Shown here one piece after another: positions 12,701 to 25,100 of a DNA stretch of 64,000 bases (the stretch's first letter is position 1; each line of letters opens with the position of its first letter). The stretch lies in NCBI GenBank assembly GCA_958510875.1, contig OY294070.1:12763631-12827630 (forward strand), given 5' to 3'. This DNA comes from Endomychus coccineus. Its lineage: Eukaryota; Arthropoda; Insecta; Coleoptera; Endomychidae. A program made the translations under genes and the position numbers. The notes below the pieces were generated by a model. The model ran no database searches and was not told where the DNA came from. It saw only the letters and a program-made list of their open reading frames with translations.

Positions 12701-12760
12701 AACCTATGGAATAATAAATAAAGTTAATTTTATTACTAAAAGTCATTTATAAAATTGCGT
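9721..12760. repeat. AT-rich tandem repeat block B (about 525-710 bp period)
   Basis: ATTGAACTCC recurs near 9730, 10439, 11081, 11606 and 12143. Flanking blocks include CACCTTTGTCCACTAAAAGT (with a small hairpin TCCACTAAAAGTGGA), a TTCGTTGC motif and AAACACTCGTAA. The two units around 11.1-12.3 kb are almost identical over 500 bp and the outer ones are diverged, as expected for satellite-like expansion from the middle. No coding potential is seen. Confidence 0.82.
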
Positions 12761-13142
12761 TATATATTGAGAAATCGGCACATAAAAAATAATATTTTAT
12801 TAATATCAACAAGTGGGGCACATATACAAAAACATCACACAATCGTTAGACGTGATATAAGCATCTATTAAACTGTATAAATATAAAAACTGCGATATAT
12901 ATTCGAATAAATTAATAAAAATATTTTACCTATTATATCTGGATCAATCCATTAACTTTATAAGCTTTGGAACCGACATAAACATGTCTTAAAAATGGAC
13001 TTACATAGGAAATATATTCAATTAACTAAATATACAATTTGGAATCGAATAATGGATGTTACATAGAGAAAATGGATAGAACTATCAGTATGTTGTTCAT
13101 TTTTAAGACATATTTCGTTGTGTTTTTCACAAGCTTGTCGAA

Positions 13143-16100
13143 TCAGTCGTAGGTCCTTTCTCTGCTATATTTCGCAGTCAGATTTCGCCTGCAAATATCA
13201 TCAAAACTATAACCTCCTACCCTTCTCAACCGTTTCACCTTTCCTACTGTAGTTTCGCTCAGTAATCGCTTCAGAGCCGAATGAGGACTGGTAGAGCTTC
13301 CCGACGACGTATCGGGAAAGCTAGACGGCGTTGCTTGTCGTACTGACGGCGTCGCTTGTCGTAGTGACGGTCGTAACTTGACCTGTTTCAACGTTTCTAT
13401 CGAAACCACTGGCGGATTGCTAGCTCTTCGTAAAGGGTTGGGGCGTTCCTGAAAATCAGCGGTATAGTCCAGTCACCCTGGTATTTTGAAAACTTTTTTT
13501 CACACAGGGGTATGAGACTTTTTTTTAAATAGGTTTTTTGGGTCGCTGAAAACGATGGTGTCACTCAAAAATGGCACCGAGCGCCGCTTACTGAGGTAAG
13601 GCCGTTTTTGTCCATTTTTTGAGGGTTTTGAGGCCATAAATGAGTCTTTTGGGGTCAAACAGAATTCTGTGGCCCCCCGCACCTTGCCCATTGAAAACAA
13701 ATCACGAAGCATATAATGGAAATGTTTGGCGCCATTTTGAAATTTTTGACACTTGGAAAAATGGTAAAAAAAATCCTAAAAAAATAGTTAAAAAAATCGG
13801 AAAAATAAACTATTCTGGATCAAAATAGAGGACACTAATACGCAACTTTCTGCGAAAAATTTATCAAGCTAGCTATAGTAGAACTCGAGATATGGGTTCC
13901 GAGACCTTTTGGCCGCAAGGGAGCGCAATTTTGGGTTCTGGAGAAAAATCTTTCGGCAGCAGCTAAGTGAGTCATCGTCCAATCTAAATCCAAGTTTGTG
14001 GCCTCGGACCTGTCATAGAAACATTTTGGCGGCGGTTTAAAATCCACAAATGGAAAATGACTGAACGTTATGGCGCTCTAGCGGCGAAATAACAAACTAT
14101 AAAAAAAAAGTAGAGTGAACAAAAAAATAGGAAATTTTCCGATCTTCAATTTATCATTGGTACAGTTTTTCTCTAAAGAAAACTCCAATAAACAGAAAAA
14201 CTCCAGGCTCCCCGGACGACTATGCTGTTAATTTTGTATGACTTGTGTGTAAGTGAGTAGGGGCATGTGTGAGTGAGTAGTGATGTGTATGGATAGGAAG
14301 GTGAATATCTTATAAAATGATTTGGAAATGATATTATTGATATAACTTGGGTTTTGTATATTCATATAACAATGAAAAAATACATTTTTTTATGCTTTCT
14401 CGACCACTTTTGATACAAGAAGCTTCGAATTTGAGCACTTCTGCATAATTGACTGAAAAACCCAAGGATGCTAATATATTAATGAGGTCCTTGGATCCGA
14501 TTTTTTTGTATAATAAAACTCCTAAACCCAGAAGGATACAAGATATAAAACTTTTCGGGATTGTTGAACTAATAATCGCATGACAAATAGATAAAACTTT
14601 TCTTTCCCACGAGCTTATCTGGTCCTTAGATTTTTTACTCTTCATGATAATTTTTGAGATCAAATCATGCAATGACTGAGGAATGTCAGAAGCAGCGCTT
14701 TGGAAGAAAAAATTGCATGATGGATATGAGTCATGTAAATAATAATCAGATTTTTTTTAATATCCATAAGTACCAAATTTGCCACAGCATCTATCATTTC
14801 TTCTTCATTTGAAAAAGACAAATTTGTTTTGTTCGAATTCCATTTTTGACGAATAAGCTTTTTCACAGTTTTATTATTGCGTAATATGTAATCATTATTG
14901 ATAGTAGCAAAATGTAAATCTGTAATTTTATTTACTATGGTCTGTAGTGTACTTTTGATTGGTATATCAGAACTCTTCAGAATATCTTCTAGAGAAAATA
15001 ATTTACCAATAATAAGCTTTTTCACAGTTTTATTATTGCGTAATATTTAATCATTATTGATAGTAGCAAAATGTAAATCTGTAATTTTATTTACTATGGT
15101 CTGTAGTGTACTTTTGATTGGTATATCAGAACTCTTCAGAATATCTTCTAGAGAAAATAATTTACCAATAATAAGCTTTTTCACAGTTTTATTATTGCGT
15201 AATATTTAATCATTATTGATAGTAGCAAAATGTAAATCTGTAATTTTATTTACTATGGTCTGTAGTGTACTTTTGATTGGTATATCAGAACTCTTCAGAA
15301 TATCTTCTAGAGAAAATAATTTACCAATAATAAGCTTTTTCACAGTTTTATTATTGCGTAATATGTAATCATTATTGATAGTAGCAAAATGTAAATCTGT
15401 AATTTTATTTACTATGGTTTGTAGTGTACTTTTGATTGGTATATCAGAACTCTTCAGAATATCTTCTAGAGAAAATAATTTACCAATAATAAGCTTTTTC
15501 ACAGTTTTATTATTGCGTAATATGTAATCATTATTGATAGTAGCAAAATGTAAATCTGTAATTTTATTTACTATGGTCTGTAGTGTACTTTTGATTGGTA
15601 TATCAGAACTCTTCAGAATATCTTCTAGAGAAAATAATTTACCAATAATAAGCTTTTTCACAGTTTTATTATTGCGTAATATGTAATCATTATTGATAGT
15701 AGCAAAATGTAAATCTGTAATTTTATTTACTATGGTTTGTAGTGTACTTTTGATTGGTATATCAGAACTCTTCAGAATATCTTCTAGAGAAAATAATTTA
15801 CCAATAATAAGCTTTTTCACAGTTTTATTATTGCGTAATATGTAATCATTATTGATAGTAGCAAAATGTAAATCTGTAATTTTATTTACTATGGTCTGTA
15901 GTGTACTTTTGATTGGTATATCAGAACTCTTCAGAATATCTTCTAGAGAAAATAATTTACCAATAATAAGCTTTTTCACAGTTTTATTATTGCGTAATAT
16001 GTAATCATTATTGATAGTAGCAAAATGTAAATCTGTAATTTTATTTACTATGGTTTGTAGTGTACTTTTGATTGGTATATCAGAACTCTTCAGAATATCT

Positions 16101-19100
16101 TCTAGAGAAAATAATTTACCAATAATAAGCTTTTTCACAGTTTTATTATTGCGTAATATGTAATCATTATTGATAGTAGCAAAATGTAAATCTGTAATTT
16201 TATTTACTATGGTTTGTAGTGTACTTTTGATTGGTATATCAGAACTCTTCAGAATATCTTCTAGAGAAAATAATTTACCAATAATAAGCTTTTTTACAGT
16301 TTTATTATTGCGTAATATGTAATCATTATTGATAGTAGCAAAATGTAAATCTGTAATTTTATTTACTATGGTTTGTAGTGTACTTTTGATTGGTATATCA
16401 GAAATCTTCAGAATATCTTCTAGAGAAAATAATTTACCAATAATAAGCTTTTTCACAGTTTTATTATTGCGTAATATGTAATCATTATTGATAGTAGCAA
16501 AATGTAAATCTGTAATTTTATTTACTATGGTCTGTAGTGTACTTTTGATTGGTATATCAGAACTCTTCAGAATATCTTCTAGAGAAAATAATTTACCAAT
16601 AATAAGCTTTTTCACAGTTTTATTATTGCGTAATATGTAATCATTATTGATAGTAGCAAAATGTAAATCTGTAATTTTATTTACTATGGTCTGTAGTGTA
16701 CTTTTGATTGGTATATCAGAACTCTTCAGAATATCTTCTAGAGAAAATAATTTACCAATAATAAGCTTTTTCACAGTTTTATTATTGCGTAATATGTAAT
16801 CATTATTGATAGTAGCAAAATGTAAATCTGTAATTTTATTTACTATGGTCTGTAGTGTACTTTTGATTGGTATATCAGAACTCTTCAGAATATCTTCTAG
16901 AGAAAATAATTTACCAATAATAAGCTTTTTCACAGTTTTATTATTGCGTAATATGTAATCATTATTGATAGTAGCAAAATGTAAATCTGTAATTTTATTT
17001 ACTATGGTCTGTAGTGTACTTTTGATTGGTATATCAGAACTCTTCAGAATATCTTCTAGAGAAAATAATTTACCAATAATAAGCTTTTTCACAGTTTTAT
17101 TATTGCGTAATATGTAATCATTATTGATAGTAGCAAAATGTAAATCTGTAATTTTATTTACTATGGTCTGTAGTGTACTTTTGATTGGTATATCAGAACT
17201 CTTCAGAATATCTTCTAGAGAAAATAATTTACCAATAATAAGCTTTTTCACAGTTTTATTATTGCGTAATATGTAATCATTATTGATAGTAGCAAAATGT
17301 AAATCTGTAATTTTATTTACTATGGTCTGTAGTGTACTTTTGATTGGTATATCAGAACTCTTCAGAATATCTTCTAGAGAAAATAATTTACCAATAATAA
17401 GCTTTTTCACAGTTTTATTATTGCGTAATATGTAATCATTATTGATAGTAGCAAAATGTAAATCTGTAATTTTATTTACTATGGTCTGTAGTGTACTTTT
17501 GATTGGTATATCAGAACTCTTCAGAATATCTTCTAGAGAAAATAATTTACCAATAATAAGCTTTTTCACAGTTTTATTATTGCGTAATATGTAATCATTA
17601 TTGATAGTAGCAAAATGTAAATCTGTAATTTTATTTACTATGGTCTGTAGTGTACTTTTGATTGGTATATCAGAACTCTTCAGAATATCTTCTAGAGAAA
17701 ATAATTTACCAATAATAAGCTTTTTCACAGTTTTATTATTGCGTAATATGTAATCATTATTGATAGTAGCAAAATGTAAATCTGTAATTTTATTTACTAT
17801 GGTTTGTAGTGTACTTTTGATTGGTATATCAGAACTCTTCAGAATATCTTCTAGAGAAAATAATTTACCAATAATAAGCTTTTTCACAGTTTTATTATTG
17901 CGTAATATGTAATCATTATTGATAGTAGCAAAATGTAAATCTGTAATTTTATTTACTATGGTCTGTAGTGTACTTTTGATTGGTATATCAGAACTCTTCA
18001 GAATATCTTCTAGAGAAAATAATTTACCAATAATAAGCTTTTTCACAGTTTTATTATTGCGTAATATGTAATCATTATTGATAGTAGCAAAATGTAAATC
18101 TGTAATTTTATTTACTATGGTCTGTAGTGTACTTTTGATTGGTATATCAGAACTCTTCAGAATATCTTCTAGAGAAAATAATTTACCAATAATAAGCTTT
18201 TTCACAGTTTTATTATTGCGTAATATGTAATCATTATTGATAGTAGCAAAATGTAAATCTGTAATTTTATTTACTATGGTCTGTAGTGTACTTTTGATTG
18301 GTATATCAGAACTCTTCAGAATATCTTCTAGAGAAAATAATTTACCAATAATAAGCTTTTTCACAGTTTTATTATTGCGTAATATGTAATCATTATTGAT
18401 AGTAGCAAAATGTAAATCTGTAATTTTATTTACTATGGTCTGTAGTGTACTTTTGATTGGTATATCAGAACTCTTCAGAATATCTTCTAGAGAAAATAAT
18501 TTACCAATAATAAGCTTTTTCACAGTTTTATTATTGCGTAATATGTAATCATTATTGATAGTAGCAAAATGTAAATCTGTAATTTTATTTACTATGGTCT
18601 GTAGTGTACTTTTGATTGGTATATCAGAACTCTTCAGAATATCTTCTAGAGAAAATAATTTACCAATAATAAGCTTTTTCACAGTTTTATTATTGCGTAA
18701 TATGTAATCATTATTGATAGTAGCAAAATGTAAATCTGTAATTTTATTTACTATGGTCTGTAGTGTACTTTTGATTGGTATATCAGAACTCTTCAGAATA
18801 TCTTCTAGAGAAAATAATTTACCAATAATAAGCTTTTTCACAGTTTTATTATTGCGTAATATGTAATCATTATTGATAGTAGCAAAATGTAAATCTGTAA
18901 TTTTATTTACTATGGTCTGTAGTGTACTTTTGATTGGTATATCAGAACTCTTCAGAATATCTTCTAGAGAAAATAATTTACCAATAATAAGCTTTTTCAC
19001 AGTTTTATTATTGCGTAATATGTAATCATTATTGATAGTAGCAAAATGTAAATCTGTAATTTTATTTACTATGGTCTGTAGTGTACTTTTGATTGGTATA

Positions 19101-22100
19101 TCAGAACTCTTCAGAATATCTTCTAGAGAAAATAATTTACCAACTTCAGAATTTTGCACAGTTTCAATAACATGAGCTACAATATCATCTAAACTTGATT
19201 GATTAACTTTATCACGAATGTAACGAAATTTGTTATAGCAGCTAGTATAAGGCCCTCCATTTCTTCTTGCACAGATGCTGCCCGTACACAGCTGCACGCA
19301 CATGCGCGCTTACGCTTAAATACACACCTTTCTATCCATGCACACCACTACTCACTCACACATACACCTACTCACTTACACACAAGTCATTCAAAATAAA
19401 TAAAAAAATGCTGAGATACAAAATTAACACAGCATAGTCGTCCGGGGAGCCTGGACTTTTTCTGTTTATTGAAGTTTTCTGGAAAAACAAGGGGTTTTAG
19501 AGAAAAACGGTACTAATGATAAATTGAAGATCGGAAAATTTCCTATTTTTTTGTTCACTTGACATTTTTTTTTATAGTTTGTTATTTCGCCACTAGAGCG
19601 CCATAACGTTCAGTCATTTTCCATTTGTGGACTTTAAACCGCCGCCAAAATGTTTCTATGACAGGTCCGAGGCCACAAACTTGAATTTAGATTGGACGAT
19701 GACTCACTCAGCTGCTGACGAAAAATTTTTCTCCAGAACTCAAAATTGCGCCCCCTACCGGCCAAAAGGTCTCGGAATCCATATTTCGAGTTCTACTGTA
19801 GCTAGCTTGATAAATTTTGCGCAGAAAGTTGCGTATTAGTGTCCTCTATTTTGATCCAGAATAGTTTATTTTTCCGATTTTTGTTACTATTTTTTAAAGA
19901 TTTTTTTACGATTTTTCCAAGTGTCAAAAATTTCAAAATGGCGCCAAACATTTCCATTATATGCTTCGTGATTCGTTTTCGATGGGCAAAGTGCAAAGGG
20001 CCACAGCCTTGCCAAAGAATTTTGTTTCACACCGAAAGACCCATTTTTGGCCTCAAAACCCTCAAAAAACCTCAAAAAATGGTCAAAAACGGCCTTACCT
20101 CAGTTAGCGGCGCTCGGCGCCATTTTTGAGTGACACCATCGTTTTCAGCGACCCAAAAATCCTATAAAAAAAAGTCTCATACCCCTGTGTGAAAAAAAGG
20201 TTTTGCGGGGATTTTAACACCAGGGTGACTGGACTAGTAACTTGATATAGATACGTATTTTTGCAAAAAAACTCACCCCAGCCTTCTTCAATTTGACCTT
20301 CAGTATGTCGTCCAGAGAAATGATGGGCCTGGCAGTTTCAGCCCGTTTCAACTTTTTATTCTTATTCGTACTCTGGATACTTCCCATAGATTGACTGGCT
20401 CCGGGAGTGAACGGCAACAGAGGTGGTAAAGGTGGTGGAGGAGGTGGAGGCCGAAGTGGAGCGACGAGCGGTACGTAGTTCGACAACGTATGTTTATTTT
20501 TCCACGTTTCCCATTCCTGTTTGAACGATTTGAACTGTTCAACTTCGCAGCTTAATACTTTCAGTTCCTCCGCTTTTCTTTCATTGTCTCGCTTGTTTTC
20601 GTCCAACATGGATTTGACGCCGTCCAGCGTTGAGTATAGATGCTCTATTTTGGTGTTTAGAGCGTCGATCTCTTTTCGATATGACGAACAGTGATCGCAT
20701 GGCTTGAGTTCGGCCTCCTTTGCTACCATATTCGAAGGGCCGTACAATTTGCACAGGTTTGTCAAACTCTAAAAGCCAAAATTAATAAAAACGGTTTAGT
20801 ACATCGTCAGTTGATGAAATCACGAAGAAAATCAACGAAAATGAATGTACGTGTCAATTGGAAAAGAATACACCAACAACAAAACTGACCGACTACGGAT
20901 TTATTCTTTTTTTAAATTTACAGTTTTTATTAGATAAAAACGAATAACAGAACATGTTCTTTCTTCGCAACAAATAAAAAAGGTTAAATTTTAATTCTGA
21001 ACAAGGCCCGCGATCCTCAGTAGACTGTCTTATATACACTCCTCTAAGCTCGGTTGTTTCAGCGCTCGCTCGGCGCTGGTATCAAAGGAGGAGCCTATTG
21101 GGGGTTTCGTAACGCTTTCCATCAATTAGGTTATCCGTAGAAACATATTCTATGTTAAAAACAGAATGCAGAAGACTATAAAGAAGCTACCATTGACACT
21201 AAGACAAATTCAACCGAAAATTCGAGAGATCCTATAAACACGAAACTTAAAGTTACTATAAAAAGAAAAGTTCTGCAATTTTAAGTAAAGAAGAAATCTT
21301 CGAAATGATAGAGCACACCGTATGGTTTGCAAAAACAGTTCACCCATATTGCCTCTTACGAACTAGCCTTTCCAGTCGAAGACCGAATCGTATATTGCAT
21401 TTACTCAAGCTATTTTTAAAATCGTTGAAAAAAGTCCTACAGCAAGTATTTTTCATCAAATTTCAGGCAACTTTGAAAAAACCCTTCAGTCAGTACATCA
21501 TGAATTGCTTGTCTACATGATAACTCAAAAACAGGTCGTATCATATTCAAATTGCTGTTCGGTGACGAACCCTATTGTTTTTCATGGAAATCGTGTAATA
21601 AACACGACCTTTTCTGAAAGGTTGAAGATTAAAAAAAATCAAGCGCCCAAAGTATGCATCGAATCGATTCAAAAGTCAGAGCGATATTGATGGTCCGAAC
21701 ATAAACCCGGCACTATGGTTTATCGTTAGAGGACGATTCAATGACCAATTCATCTCACCAACCGAATTTTCGCCGGCTGCTAGATCTGGAGATACAGCAT
21801 CCGCAATTATTTTTTTTTGATTGGGTGTTAACCCTTTCCAAGTTGCGGTTATTTGAAAAGCATGCCATTCTTATACACTTCCACCATGTGCCATCATTTT
21901 TTATCGTGCCTGTTTATCAGGCCGACCAGTTAAAATTGTACCGAAAATGAACTGCAAGTGAACCCTCCCTAACCTGGTGGAAAATGTTCATTGGTGTTGA
22001 CAATTATTAACATACCAAGTGCCATCAAAAGTTATCGATCCATTTCCGAGTAATTGGCCATTGTTTGGACCAACTTGGCTCATTTTGTGGCTAAACCTTG

Positions 22101-25100
22101 CGAATTGCAAGGTAACATGATGGCACCATGTTAAATAACTTTATTGGAGGTCAAATAAAAGTTTAAAATTATTACCATCACTCCTTGCCTATTTCAAACC
22201 CCCAAAATCCCCTAAAACCACCGCCCAAAACAAAACAAAAAAACTACCGTTTCTATTTTAAACCCAGCCAGAATCTCAAAATTTGACTAATTAATCATAA
22301 AATTGGTCATATTATCCATATTAATTGTTTTTTTGGGGGTGGTTTTATGGGATTTTGGGGCGTTGAAATAGGCAAGGAGTGATGGCAATGATTTTAAATC
22401 TTTATTTAACCTCCAATAAAGTTATTTAACATGGTGCCATCATGTTACCTTGTAGTCCATAAGGTTAGCCACAAAATGAGAAAAAAAACATTTTTGGTTC
22501 AAATAATGGCCAATTACTCGGAAATGGACCGATAACTTTTGACGGCATAAGGTATCTCAACAATTGCCAACACCAATGAACATTTTCACCAGGTTTGGCA
22601 GGGTTAACTTGCAGTCCATTTTCAGTCCAATTTTAACTGGTCAGCCTGATAAACGTACACAATAAAAAATGATGGCACATGGTGGAAGTGTATAAAAATG
22701 GCATGTTTTTCAAGTAACCGCAACTTGAAAAGGGTTAACTTTCAGTCAAAAAATAAACAATTTGCGGAGGCTGTATGTCGAGATCTAGCAGATCTCTAAC
22801 GATAAACCATAGTGCCATCGGGTTAATGTTCAGACCATCAATATCGCTCTGGCTCCTAGACTAAAAAGGTTGGAACACCGTTTAGAAAAATGTATAGAGC
22901 TAAAAGGGGATTATGTAGGAAAATGAAATAATTTTTCACCAAAATACTTTGTTTTTGTATCTTTTTCTCTAAAGAGTTGATGAACGACCCTCGTATATTT
23001 TATTATTGATAAAAATTAATAAATATTGATAAATCTGCTACTCCAAAATGCAAAATAATATGGAAATTATTGTGAAACATTGACAATGAATTATCATGAA
23101 TTGAAGATATTACAAAAGTTACTCACTATAACACTACAGGAATAAATCCAGCATTTTGGCAATGGAATAATACCGATAATAGCGATATCAAAAATTATCT
23201 TGGTTAAGGGTGGTTGTGGAATCTAAAACGTGTGTCTTACTTTACGTTTGAAATAATTGTCATAATCAATTTGAAGTTTCTAAAAGTGCGAAATTTCGCA
23301 ATTTTATACGAATATTGTAACACTCAGAAGTCTTTAGCGCTTTGGACTCCGGGATTTTCACGTGGCCTATCGAAATTAGAAGGTTCGAATTATCTAAAAA
23401 CATAATTGCATGAACGCCAGACGTCCTATGTAATTAGCTACGAACGAAATCATTTTGACATATGTCTCGAGGAGCTCGCTGCGCGTAAGATGGAGTTTAT
23501 ACATTTTACCTCGGTCTTGTTAATTTGGGGCCGTTTCTTGCCCCGTGCGACCGGCGCCAGTTGTAATAAAGTGTTTTTGGCTATGGGCCGCTAGCTTTTA
23601 CCCGCTTCGTGTATATTTTAGTCGCGAGAAAATTCCCTTTGGTACGTCGCACGTTAGACGCGCGTAGCTGAGATCTGAGAATAGCTCAAACAGTTTTAAT
23701 TAAATTTTCCTATTTAATGGACATTTATCGAAAAAGAAGGGCCGTCGGGCACGGTCCGATACTAAATCTAACTACATGGAGCGAAAACGGCACGCGAAAA
23801 GTCGTCGTATAGCCGTATTAGGTACAACCAGTTTGCACTTTTCTAACTCCCGTGCTACGGGCTTCTCACGTGAACGTCATTCGATTTACGGAAAATTAAC
23901 TATTTCAAAACATTTTTTGACCCGGATTGTGGCTATCACGACCTCTGAAAAGGTTCAAAGTTCACATAATTATTTCATAATTTGTAGTTCATTATTGTTT
24001 TAAAACTGATATAAATAGGTATGAAATTTGTAGGTTATTGATGATGTCAGTGTGACAGTGACAGTAATTATTTCAAACGTAAAGTAAGACACACGTTTTA
24101 AGATCCCACAACCACCTTTGACCAAGATAATTTTTGATATCCCGGTATGATAATGAAGCATTGAATTGAATATTGTTTCAGATACAGATTTCGCCATTTT
24201 GAATACTGAGTTACAAAACTACTTTTAATGTAACAAAATAATTAATGTAGAATGAAAATTCAAAATAAATCAGCATTTAATCTGTTTACCTAAAACTTAT
24301 CAAGAATTTGCTATTTTGGTAACTATCAAAAACTTACAGTCTTTATGGCAATCCCAAAAATGGCACACATCTCCACCAATCTCATTGACCATCTGGCTGA
24401 TATCCGACTATACCTCTTCAATCGATTGATGATTCTCTCGAATAATCCGAAATTTTGTGAACATAACGTATCGTTGATGTGACCTTGGAACACTTGTTTA
24501 TACTCAAAGGTCCTACAGCAATAATTCAAATGCCTCGTCGTGAGATATTTTCGACTGTAACATCTTGTACAGAGTACCGTTCTTTTGGGTGTTAACGATT
24601 TCGATATCAACGCTCTTGAAGATGAAAAGGCATCTAAATACTTATTGAAACTATCCAGGCTATCATTTGTTGAATACCTTTTTGTATAGGGTAAACTTCT
24701 CGACAAGTGTTTCTCTCTGAAATGATGTTTTCCAACCGGAGGTACAGTTTTATTATCAACTTTTGGTGTAGATGAGGAACATAAAAAGCTAGGATTTGCC
24801 CCATATTCGGTTGTTTTCTGCTGTGTGGCATAGTTTCCACTATTTGAAATTTTTTTAGTGTTGACGATATCCACTGGAGTTGAAGCTGCTTTATTTTTGA
24901 ACAATTCTGGTGTATATAAAGATATCTCGTCTATGCTTTCACGAAATCTGCAATGAAATTAGATTTATGAGGTTACTTAATTAAAATAACTATTAAAAAT
25001 GCAATGTTCACTAGTTTAATAAATAAATGTGACTATAGTTTCGCTAACACAGTAGCTTCTTCAAACAAATATTACAAAGTACAAGCATTTATGAAGGTTA

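Larger units (their letters stand above)
13465..20236. mobile_element. Element A: 6.77-kb TAGTCCAG inverted-repeat transposon
   Basis: Ends are TAGTCCAGTCACCCTGGT and its reverse complement, flanked by a 3-bp duplication GTA (13462-13464 and 20237-20239). Terminal repeats run about 800 bp on each side (to about 14285 and from about 19380). They include the family block GGGTCGCTGAAAACGATGGTG and inner GTGAGTGAGTAG-rich stretches. The centre carries a minus-strand coding array. It is inserted in intron 3 of the PRR11-like gene, 40 nt from the donor and 16 nt from the acceptor exon. No recognised transposase is visible. Confidence 0.88.

Noticed and set aside
14852..19144. The 159-bp array as a CRISPR-like array or as part of PRR11
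   Set aside because: There are no spacers between units, the context is eukaryotic, and the unit is coding. It lies inside a transposon within an intron and cannot be spliced to PRR11 as modelled.
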